This document shows, in pieces, positions 23,550 through 33,447 of a stretch of DNA of 64,000 nucleotides. The number at the start of each line of letters is the position of its first letter. Within the stretch, counting starts at the first letter, position 1. The stretch comes from Omphalotus guepiniiformis (taxonomy: Eukaryota > Basidiomycota > Agaricomycetes > Agaricales > Omphalotaceae): positions 1,798,001 through 1,862,000 of the forward strand of contig JAQOOI010000070.1 of assembly GCA_028554645.1 (NCBI GenBank), given 5' to 3'. The position numbers and the translations under genes were made by a program. The notes under the pieces were generated by a model. The model had not been told where the DNA came from. It did not search any database and worked only from the letters and a program-made list of their open reading frames with translations.

Positions 23550-23554
23550 GGAGA
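23550..23554. repeat. Target-site duplication (ggaga), left copy
   Basis: Directly precedes the TG of the 5' LTR at 23555. The matching ggaga is at 29632-29636, directly after the CA of the 3' LTR. Confidence 0.85.
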
Positions 23555-23763
23555 TGTAAGGGTTCGGTCTATGACCATGGCCTTTCGTAGATATTATATA
23601 ATGTAAAACTCACCCTTTCTTGCGTGTCTCATTTTGTATCGCATATATTCCTGTCGTCGGGAGCTTTGTATACTTGTCGAATGAACGCCATCTTCTCGGC
23701 CCAAAACTCGCTTTTCTCTTGATTCTTTTCGGCCGTCTAGCAAGGGTCTTCGTAGCCCTCACA
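23555..23763 (+). repeat. 5' LTR of the chromovirus
   Basis: 209 bp, TGTAAGGG...CCTCACA, matching 29423-29631 with a single noticed substitution. Confidence 0.92.
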
Positions 23764-23914
23764 GTTTCATTCGACCTCGTTCGGTTCTATTCTCGGCTTC
23801 TTTGTATCCGGTTTCCGGATAGTCACGTGATCTTTTCGTTTGCTGGCAACACCTTCGTGTTCTGGTCTTTTTGATTCCACAACCTCACAACCTTGACGTG
23901 TCCGACCTTGGATT

Positions 23915-25111
23915 ATGTCTGGGTTGGGAGCGGACGTTCGCAATCCAACTACTTTTAGTTCTGGTTCTACGATGGAAACTCAGGAGACTTCAAACTCGAC
24001 CCAAAGTGATTCCACCCCTTCCTCTAGTGCTGATGCCTCTTTGAATTTAGAAGCACCGGTAACGCTTTCGATTCGGGACTATGTGATGATGATGCAAAAC
24101 TTCAATTCCATCACGAGTACCCTTCAACACCAACAACAACTTCAGGAAGTGGCTATGCAAAATATCGTTAACCAAATGGCTTCTCTTTCAGATGTTTTAC
24201 CTGCGACTACTACCACCTCGAATGTTCCCTCTGCGTCCACGAAACCCACATTCAATGCCCCAACTCCGTTTAAAGGAAAAGCGTCGGAGGTTGACCAATT
24301 CCTCGATTCAATTGGGGATGCGGTTGAACTTCAGCGGCATTCTTTGACGACGGACCGGGATAAGTCATTATATATGGCTACGTTCTTGGGTGAAGGACCT
24401 CCGAGACAGTGGTATCGCGGTGTGAAGATCTCGAAACCCGACCTTGTTGGCAACTTTGTCGCTTTCAAGGATGCTTTTCGACAACATTTCGGTGATTCAA
24501 ATCTTGCTTATAGCGCTCAGCGCAAAATCGAGGAATTACAACAGACGGGATCAACTGCTGCGTATGCCTCTCGTTTCGGTGAACTCGCTGTTCACTGCAA
24601 CTGGAACGAGGCTACGAAAATCAATATGTTCTACAAGGGTTTGAAGGATGTTACTAAGGATTATATTTCACAGGTTAAACGAGCCGACCGTCCCACAACC
24701 TTCATGGAATATGTTTCATTTGCAATTGACTGTGATGACCGTGCTCATGAGCGTGAACTGGAGCGTAAACGCAATCCTAAAGGTTCTGCTCTCGCATCGT
24801 CATCGAAATCTGGTACGACTTCTAAAACTGCTTCATCTACTACTTTTATTCCGCCTCCTGTTACCACCACCACAACAACTCTTTCTCCAGGGGAGCCAAT
24901 GCAGATTGATGCTGCGGCAACCAAGCGAGCTAAAGGCCCGCTCTCGGAGGATGAGAAAGCTCGCCGTAAGGCAATGGGCTTATGTCTTTATTGTGGTATT
25001 GGTGGTCATACTATTGACTCTCCCTGCCCTAACCTTTCTCCCTCCGCCAAAAAGCGTATCGAGGAGAGGAAGGCGAAGGGTAAAAAGGCTTCTCCTTCGG
25101 GAAAAGCCTAA
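23915..25111 (+). CDS. gag: Gag protein of the chromovirus
   Basis: 398 residues. The N-terminal third is Ser/Thr-rich, followed by a capsid-like region (PTPFKGKASEVDQFLDS, then AFRQHFGDS and MFYKGLKD). A Cys-rich knuckle near residue 360 (CLYCGIGGHTIDSPC, spacing CX2CX4HX5C) binds nucleic acid. The last codons before the stop contain a GGGAAAA slippery heptamer, so pol is likely made as a gag-pol fusion. Confidence 0.88.
   Translation: MSGLGADVRNPTTFSSGSTMETQETSNSTQSDSTPSSSADASLNLEAPVTLSIRDYVMMMQNFNSITSTLQHQQQLQEVAMQNIVNQMASLSDVLPATTTTSNVPSASTKPTFNAPTPFKGKASEVDQFLDSIGDAVELQRHSLTTDRDKSLYMATFLGEGPPRQWYRGVKISKPDLVGNFVAFKDAFRQHFGDSNLAYSAQRKIEELQQTGSTAAYASRFGELAVHCNWNEATKINMFYKGLKDVTKDYISQVKRADRPTTFMEYVSFAIDCDDRAHERELERKRNPKGSALASSSKSGTTSKTASSTTFIPPPVTTTTTTLSPGEPMQIDAAATKRAKGPLSEDEKARRKAMGLCLYCGIGGHTIDSPCPNLSPSAKKRIEERKAKGKKASPSGKA
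25099..25105 (+). promoter_or_regulatory. -1 ribosomal frameshift heptamer GGGAAAA
   Basis: In the gag frame it reads G GGA AAA, the X XXY YYZ pattern, one codon before the gag stop (25109-25111). The pol frame is -1 relative to gag and is open continuously from here through 25312, so slippage here would yield a gag-pol fusion. Confidence 0.7.
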
Positions 25112-28100
25112 CCGGTGACTTTTCGAATGCCCCAGAGTCTCCGGTTAGTGTTGGGGCGCTCTCTGCTCAGGTTTTAAACCGAGAACCGGAGCCTCGAGTC
25201 GCACGAAACGTTGACGGCTCATACTCTTCTATTCGACTTCCTCCTCCATCATTTGTCTTCGCAAATGGTACCTTCCTAAATTCTCCTGCCCATTTTCTTA
25301 TTTCGGTTACGATGCACTTTCCCAATCATTCTCCCATTCATACTCATGCTCTTATCGACTCTGGAGCTTCGACATCTTGCATTTCGGACAAATTTGCTTC
25401 TCGTCACAATATTTCGAGACGTCTTAAAGATGTCCCGACACCTGTTATTGCTATAGACAATAGGCCGATTGCTTCTGGACTGATCACCCAGGATGTAATC
25501 GCTAATTTGTCTGTTGGTTCTCATGATGAGACGATGTCTCTTTCTGTTGTTTCTGTTAGTTATCCTCTTATTTTTGGTCTCGATTGGTTACGCCGGCACA
25601 ATCCTCATATTGACTGGCGTTCGAGCTCTCTTTCGCTCGACTGTTGTGGTCTCACGCGGACCAATCCTACGACGGTGTATGGTAAAGGCTGTGGTCTTTC
25701 CATGCAGCCTGCTTTGAACTATACTGGTGTTGGTTTAGGCCTTGGTCTATCTAGCTCCCCCTTATACTCTCTTTCGCTATCTGCCTTTACTGCTAATCCT
25801 CTTCAAGTGGATCCTGAAATTGCAGATACTCCTTCACCTTCTTTGCCGCATCCGCGAACATCGTTTTTATCAACGTTTGTGCAACTTAATGGATATGGCA
25901 ACTCACTCAAAACATCGTCGTTCAACTTTGCGGATGACGATCACTCATCTGATGATTCCTCACCACCTCGGTCACCAGATATCAAAATTCTCAATCCGCG
26001 ACGGTTTCTCAAGCAATCCAAACACTCTCGGATTTCTTATTTACGATTTTTTGATTTCCATTCTTCTCATTATATTCGTTCTTTTGTTACTAACACTTCC
26101 GTGGATAACGACTCCAAGGCTTCTCCACCTGAAGAGCCACCACTGGACGATTTTTCTTCTTCTCTCCCAGAATATTATCGACCATGGGCTGACTCGGTTT
26201 TCAATCCTTTGGAATTCGAGCGTTTACCGGCCCATCGACCATTCGACATTGACATCGAACTTGAAGAAGGGAAAACACCACCATTTAGTCGCATGTACCG
26301 GCTCACTCAGTTCGAACGTGATGCTGTTGCTGAGTATGTCCATTCGAATCTTCGACGTGGTCATATTCGGTCTTCGACATCTTCAGCTGGAGCACCGGTT
26401 CTGTTTACCCAGAAAAAGACGGGCGAAATACGGTTATGCGTGGACTTTCGAGGCTTAAATGCTATTACTCGGAAGAATCGCTTTCCGTTACCGCTTGTTG
26501 ACGACTTACTCGACCGAGTCCAAGGTTGCAAATATTTTTCGATTGTAGATCTCAAGTCGGCCTACTCGCATCTTCGCATACGAGAGGGCGACGAATGGAA
26601 GACTGCTTTTCGGACTCACTTAGGGCTTTTCGAGCATCTTATTGTTCCTTATGGTCTCACTAACGCACCAGCCGCATGGCAGGCTTTTATTCAGGATGTG
26701 TTACGAGATCTTCTCGATGTTGTTTGCGTGGTATACTTGGATGATATACTGATATTTTCTAGGACACTGGATGAGCACCACCGTCATGTTGGTCTAGTAT
26801 TAGATCGTTTACGTGACGCTTCGCTGTGTGCAAATCCGAAGAAGTGCGAATTTGACAAATCCGAAGTTGAGTTTCTGGGCTATATCGTTGGTGCCGAGGG
26901 TATCAAAATGAACCCGAAAAAACTCGCTACCATTAACGACTGGCCAGAACCTCAAAGTGTACGTCAATTACAATCTTTTCTTGGTTTTTGTAATTTCTAT
27001 CGCCGATTCATTAACGGGTTTTCTCGGGTCACTCTTCCTTTAACCTCTCTTACCCACAAGGGTGTTGATTGGTCATTTGCGGATGACGCTCGAGCTGCCT
27101 TTAATCATCTTAAATTTCTTTTCACTACTGCACCGGTTCTTTCTCACTTTGACCCTCTCCTTCCAAATACTCTTGCGATGGACGCTTCTGACTTTGCCAT
27201 TTCGGGTGTTTTACAACAACCGGATGAACATGGTCATCTCCATCCTGTCGCTTATTACTCCCGGAAGCTGACGGCTTCTGAGGTCAATTACGATGTTCAT
27301 GATAAGGAGTTACTCGCAGTTGTTGAGTGCCTTCGCGAGATGCGTGCTTGGCTTCTCGGTTCTCCTCATTCTATTTCAATCGTTTGCGACCATAAAAATT
27401 TGGAATATTTCATGACTTCTCGCATTCTCAATCGACGACAAGCTCGTTGGGCGATGTTTCTTTCCGATTTCAATTTCCATCTTTCTTGGACTCCTGGTCA
27501 GCAAAATGTGGCCGATGCACCGTCTCGCCGTCCCGACTTCGTTCCCAAACAGGGAGATGAACGTCTAGACGTGCAAGCTCGTGTTGTACTGACTCCAAAC
27601 CACACACAGTCTCTTTTTTCAGATTCTCCTATTCTTGTTCGAACCAATGAACTTTCGGCTCTCACCACTCTTACGCTTGACAATTCCAACATGCTCTCGA
27701 AGTTCTTGGATGCATTCCAGAATGATCTAGAGTGGCGTCGAGCGGTAGCTAATGGTGACTCTGACTTCGAGGTTCAACACAATCTGGTTTTCCATAAAGG
27801 TCGACTTTATGTTCCTGCGCCCCTTCGTCGAGAAATTCTCGAATCTCGGCATGATAATGTTATAGCAGGACATCCTGGCCGTACTCGGACAACAGCTCTG
27901 GTATCTAGAGACTACTCTTGGCCTGGCATGACGACATATATCCGTTGTTATGTTGAAGCTTGCGACGTTTGTCCCCGGATTAAGGAGCCTCGACATAAAC
28001 CTTACGGTCTTCTTCAACCACTCTCTATTCCTTCTAGACCTTGGCAAGCTATCACGATGGATTTCATTGTCAAATTACCACCCTCGCATGACTATGACTC

Positions 28101-29382
28101 CATCTGGGTTGTTTGTGACAGACTCACCCGAGCTGCTCACTTCATACCTTGTCGAGAGTCTATGACTGCAGCCGATCTAGCTTGGATGTTTTTGGATCGT
28201 GTTTTCCGCCTTCACGGTCTCCCTGAATCGATCCTTTCGGATCGAGGATCCCTATTTGTTTCTCATTTTTGGAAAAGTTTACTGACTCGCTTAGGTATTG
28301 AATCAAAAACGTCGACTGCATATCATGCTCAGACAGATGGTCTTACGGAGCGTACGAATCAAACTCTTGAGACGTACCTTCGTGCCTATGTCTCCTATCA
28401 ACAGGATGACTGGGTTGACTATTTGCCTCTCGCAGAATTCGCGTTCAATAATCACGAGAACGCTTCCACCAAAACCACTCCATTTTTCGCCAATCTTGGA
28501 TTTCATCCTATTTTCGAACCTCATCTCACAGAACGTAGCTCAGTCCCTGCCGCCGATGATCTTTCTCAGCGACTTGGTCTTATTCACGATGAGCTTCGTG
28601 CTGAACTCCTCCATGCTCAGAATCTCCAATCCTACTATCATGACCAACATACTCTTCCCTCACCTGTTTACCAACCTGGCCAACTTGTCTGGTTGCTACG
28701 GCGAAATATCAAAACTACTCGCCCTACTGAAAAGCTCGATCACCGACGTTTAGGTCCTTATCCCATTTTACGACCAGTCGGCAATCGTGCATATCATCTC
28801 CAACTACCTTCTTATCTTTCTCGTCTTCATCCTGTATTTCATGTTTCTCTTCTCGAGCCTTACCATGACCCTTCTGAATTCCATATCCACGCTGCTCCCA
28901 TTCCTATTGATATTCCTGACAACTCGCCTCTTATTTCATCTATCCTTGATTCTCGCAAAATTGGTCATCGCTACAAGTATTTTGTTTCTTGGAAGCATCT
29001 ACCTTCTGAAGAAAATTCTTGGGTCTCTATTTATGATATTCCCACTACCTATAACGAGGCTATTGACAGATTCCATCGTCGTCATCCTCGTGCTCCTCGT
29101 CCTCACATACTACTCCTTGAAAAGCGTTACGATACTATACCTGATACACCACCATACATCCCTCTTCCACCAACTGACCCTTCTGCTTCTTCTCCAGACC
29201 TCGCTGCCTCCGCTGAACCTGCCTCGCCTGCCGTTCCCGCTGCGCCTCCTGCCCTCGCTCGCCCTGCCTCTCCTCCACTTGTACGCGAGAGATTGAGATC
29301 TCGGTACAAGCCCGCGGCTCAGACAACCACCAGATCTGGTCGTGTCTCCAAGCCGACGACGCGTTATGACCCCGAGCTTTAA
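25106..29382 (+). CDS. pol: Pol polyprotein of the chromovirus (protease, RT, RNase H, integrase, chromodomain)
   Basis: The frame is open from the gag end to 29382; the first in-frame ATG is at 25312 (1356 residues from there). Counting from that ATG: protease LIDSGAS about residues 15-21, reverse transcriptase YLDD about 475-478, RNase H MDASD about 622, integrase HHCC zinc region about 847-886, catalytic core about 917 (MDFIVKL), 976 (SDRGS) and 1012 (TDGLTER), and chromodomain about 1208-1262 (ILDSRKIGHRYKYFVSW). The chromodomain likely targets insertion to marked chromatin. No stop or frame break was seen. Confidence 0.93.
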
Positions 29383-29422
29383 AGCTTAGCGCGTATGGCA
29401 CTTCCTCTAAAATGGGGGGTAG

Positions 29423-29631
29423 TGTAAGGGTTCGGTCTATGACCATGGCCTTCCGTAGATATTATATAATGTAAAACTCACCCTTTCTTGCGTGTCTCAT
29501 TTTGTATCGCATATATTCCTGTCGTCGGGAGCTTTGTATACTTGTCGAATGAACGCCATCTTCTCGGCCCAAAACTCGCTTTTCTCTTGATTCTTTTCGG
29601 CCGTCTAGCAAGGGTCTTCGTAGCCCTCACA
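29423..29631 (+). repeat. 3' LTR of the chromovirus
   Basis: 209 bp, preceded by the polypurine tract and followed by the ggaga target duplication (29632-29636). Confidence 0.92.
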
Positions 29632-30734
29632 GGAGATACTTCATCCAAGTGAACATTTCCACATAATGTGCACCAGGGAAGGCTGCTCTATTTATCCGCC
29701 CAAGGAAGTCATTGATACGCGCAACAGATGGCTCGTTCTCGTCTTTGATGAGAGGCGTGTCGTAAACGAGACTCATAATTCCAGAGACGGTAGCGCGAGA
29801 CAGGTGCTTCTCCCATGATTTGGCATCTTGAAGTATCGCATCAGTAAAGTAAATTGCTTCCGTTGTCTGAACAGGGTAGTAGTCCTTCACGACACTCTTC
29901 TGAAGACCTTCGTGAGCTGTGCGTCGCATCCGTCGCCATCTGCAAATAGGAGAATTAGCGGTGTGTTACATTAAAAACACTCCGGCACTCACAAATTGTC
30001 GCACGGTCGGAATATAAAGAATAAGCTTTTTGTCATTATTTCAGAGGCGACAATGTTACGAGGTCTGTCAGAGTATATTCCTGCCCGACGGTCAAGAAGG
30101 TCTGCTGCTGCCTTAGGAGAGTTGAGAATGAGCACATTCTTTCCGGCGAGGTTGAGATATACGAGAGGCCCTGTTTGCAAGTGAATGATCGACACGCCAA
30201 ATATTGAAACATCCGCATACCGAATTCCCCCTTCCATTGAGTGAACTCTTTCCATGACTTGGTCGATACCTGGAAGATATTACCAACAAATGGAAGACCT
30301 TTTGGCCCAGGAGGTAATTTCCCTTTCCACGAGATGCGAGAAAAGGATACGGCAATGATAATGACGCATAGAATGACCCACTGCTTGTTTGCACGAACAA
30401 GCGCCGCCTCCAGCATTAATTCCAAAAAGAAAGCCATTATCGACTCGGAAGCCATTGTCCACGGTAGTGAAGCTATTGCTTTCAAAAGCACAATGAACGG
30501 GTTGCTTTTGGTGTAGATGTAGCATTGTATTCGTGCTAGCCACTTCGCTCAGAAGTCGGTACAAGAAGAGATTAGTTGAGGAACCCGATGCTTGCGACGG
30601 CTTATCGCCGTCGCTTTGAACGAGTTGTTCGGTCGAGATACAACGTCACGTCAACTCCAGAAGACAGATGGCGCATGGAAGGAACTGGAAGGACTAAGTA
30701 AACTCAGGTACACTGATTAGCAGCTCCACTTCTT

Positions 30735-31977
30735 CTAAACTGAGAAGCATTGCCTAGCATTGCGTGCGTGAACCATGCAAGGAATGCAGATGCCTACACG
30801 AGATGTTAGCAAGTGTCCGTGAACATGAGGCATTTCACATATCTTACAGTTTCGGTACCAGCTGCGCTAAACAGACGAAACACTTTAATCTGGTTCGCCG
30901 GATCATACAATGATGGAATTACTCACTACATTGTTCCGGCGAGATACGAATCCTCAGTATTGTTGATTTCATTCATCTTATCCTTGATGATGGTTTCACA
31001 AAAACTTGGCCGTTCGTCACCGAATCTTCTCAACAGCAGTTATCTCGATGACGACGACACTCACCACGTTGGCAGACATCGTTATATAGCTCTTTGAACA
31101 CAACCCCATCCCTCTTGTACCAGTCTTCCGCATACTTCTTCCAGGGTGCAATCGCAGACGGAAGACACTTCATCCAGGTGAACATCTCTACATGATGTGC
31201 ACCAGGGAAGGCTGATCTAGTTATCCGCGCAACAAAGTCAGTGATATACGCAATAGATGGCTCCTTCTTGTCTTTAATGAGAGGTGTGTCATAGATGTGA
31301 TTCATGATGCCAGAGGCGAGGCGGTAGCACGGCGCAGGTGATTGTCCCATGATTTGGCATCTCGGGAGCATCACATCAGCAAGGTAGATTGCTTCATTGG
31401 TCTGGACAGGAAGGAAGTTCCTGATACCCTTGTGTAAACCTGCATGGGCCACGTGCTGCATCTGTCGCCATCTACGAAACGAAGAATTAGTGCCAGTGGT
31501 GTGAAATATAGAGAGATGGTTCGAAACTCACAAGTCTTCACACGATCGAAAACGGATATAACAAGCTTTCTGTTATCATTTCAGACGCCACGATGTTACG
31601 AGGTTTCTCAGAGTATATTCCTTCCCGACGGTCACGAAGGTCTGATGCTGCCTTATGGAAGTTGAGAATGAGCGTATGTTTTCCAGCTAAGCTGACATGC
31701 ACGAGAGGCCCTAAGTGTTTGCAAGTGAATGATAGGCATGAGTAGAATTGAAACATCCACATACCGAACTCCACCTTCCATTGAGTACTCCATGCCTCAG
31801 ACGATACCTAGAAGAGCCAACAAGCGGAAGACCTTTTGGTCTAGGAGGCAATTTTCCCTTCTAGATGTGGCGAGAAGAGCTGAGAACGGTAGCAAGAACG
31901 CATACAAGGACCCACAACTTGTTTGCGCCTGTATGCACCATCGTTCTCTCCAGTACCGTATCCCACGACGAAGCCAT
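30735..31977 (-). pseudogene. Cytochrome P450, paralogue 6, 3'-truncated
   Basis: Equivalents of exons 1 to part of 6 are present, in the same order as paralogue 5: exon 1 from ATG at 31977, exon 2 about 31530-31710, exon 3 about 31075-31471, exon 4 about 30930-31020, a 19-nt microexon (AAGTET) about 30848-30866, and a piece of exon 6 ending near 30735. The stop TAG at 31861-31863 is in frame (codon 39) just before the proline hinge, and a frame shift follows. Everything downstream is missing, including ExxR and the haem cysteine. It cannot encode a P450. Confidence 0.8.
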
Positions 31978-33447
31978 GGTTGAAGCAGTCGTCCACAGTA
32001 AGGCAGCTAGTCTCAAGATCAACGAAAGATGGCAGGCGCGCGAACAGGATTGTACGCGCTGCGTTGAGTGTTCCCAGGTGTAAAATGAGATCAGTCGAGG
32101 AACCCAGAGCCTAAATCCTCTCTAGTCCCCACCTCAAACCATGGCCAGTACGGGCGAGTCTCAGGGAGGCAGATAGATGGCCATGTTGCCATCAATCGCA
32201 CAGTTTCTGACTAGCGAAGGAAAGGAGTGAATTATAAATATTCGAGTACATTCAAGTAAAATTTCCAGGACCTTGTCACATCGCGTCCGAGCCGCGTAGT
32301 CAGACAGTCAGTTTCGATCTAAGAGGAACGGGGTTATCTTTATCAAAGGGCTACCCCCGAGATTCTGATCAGTGATCGAAGCGAGGTGGTTGTGAATTGT
32401 TAGAAACACCCAATAGATGGTCCAAGGGGTTGCCTGTGGAGGAACTAGATTCCCCGTGTTTGGAGCGCGGGAAAGGTGCCATTTGAGGTTCAATCGAGAA
32501 GGGCGAGAAGAGATAGAAGAAGAGACAGGAACAATATGGTGCTACCGCTGAAAGTGGGAGGGATGGAATATGAAAGAAAGAGACGACACGGTCACATGAC
32601 CGCGTTCATCAATTTGGCTGAGGCTTGGATGTATTTGGCAGCAGTATTGACATCAAATACATACCAGCTTTCCAGATTTTCTCCCTCACGGTTCACTGGC
32701 ACCATCATCGCACTTTATACTAGACCTTGTCTTGACTTATGAATTCACCAAGCTGGTCTCACATAGCTTCATACCTTGACTTCAAGGAATAAGGCCTGAT
32801 GCAAGGTACAGCGAGAAGATCAAGAACGAGCGCGTGATACATTTGGATTCATATTCGAACATAATACTATGAAAAGAAAGCTGATACTCTATGGCGCCGT
32901 GCGAGTGTTTCCTCCCAGACTTGCTTGAAACAACTAGGTTGACTCTACGCTATATATATCATTAGCTTTGGCTCAACCTATAATATCACATTTCTCGCTC
33001 GCTGAAGGGACGGAGCTGAATTGAGTCTCAGACCAACCAAAACACCAACCAGAGCCATGAGAAGTGTTGAATTGACTCTAGACCTAATACATTCATTTGT
33101 GAACACTAATGATACCACATTTCCCTCTAGCACTCTTGAAACAATCTGATGATGTTGTCAGAATCTGAGAGAGGGAAAGAGGAGGTAACAAGGAAAAGAG
33201 GGAGGGAGGGAGGCAGTAAAAGAGGGAGGGAGTGAGTGAAGGAGGGAGGGAGGAAGGGAGGGAGGCCATCCAACAAATAGGATGTTTAAGTTATACAAAG
33301 CAAAGAATACGCTGGTATTCCACACAAGGCATAGAGAGGTGACCTGAATATAACAAGTGGACAAAAACCAACCCATAGAATGTGGCCAAAGAGAAGTTGG
33401 TAGGGAAAATTACAAATTTAAAAACTTACTACATAGTTTTCCACTTT
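31978..33447. other. Gene-free stretch
   Basis: Nothing is recognised except a purine-rich GGGA/GGAG microsatellite-like tract at about 33170-33268. Short open frames here look like chance. Confidence 0.5.
33170..33268. repeat. Low-complexity (GGGA)n-type tract
   Basis: Repeated gagggagggagg and gaaggagggagg blocks interrupted by short spacers. This is simple-sequence DNA; the antisense open frame it creates is an artefact. Confidence 0.8.

Larger units (their letters stand above)
23555..29631 (+). mobile_element. Ty3/gypsy chromovirus, young and apparently complete
   Basis: A 6077-bp element with 209-bp LTRs (23555-23763 and 29423-29631) beginning TGTAAGGG and ending CCTCACA. The LTRs differ at one base noticed by eye (cctttcg versus ccttccg). 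A 5-bp target duplication ggaga flanks it, and a G-rich polypurine stretch (aatggggggtag) precedes the 3' LTR. Gag and pol frames are both open. A canonical TGG primer-binding site right after the 5' LTR is not evident, so priming may be unusual. It is inserted in exon 3 of a P450. Confidence 0.93.
22370..30455 (-). pseudogene. Cytochrome P450, paralogue 5, disrupted by a retrotransposon
   Basis: The eight-exon layout matches paralogue 2. Downstream part: 22370..22463, 22549..22978, 23032..23164, 23224..23242, 23297..23397 and 23452..23549. Upstream part: 29632..29939, 29993..30170 and 30221..30455. Exon 3 is cut by the LTR element at 23555-29631. Without the element and one target-duplication copy, exon 3 would be 406 nt, exactly as in paralogues 1 and 2, and no other lesion was seen. 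Motifs are hinge KLPPGPKGLPFVGN, I-helix AAGADS and haem loop FGFGRRICVGR (then Q instead of H). The gene was probably active until a recent insertion. Confidence 0.85.

Noticed and set aside
33158..33376. Minus-strand open frame rich in Ser/Pro/Leu
   Set aside because: Produced by the GGGA low-complexity tract; no start context or domain.
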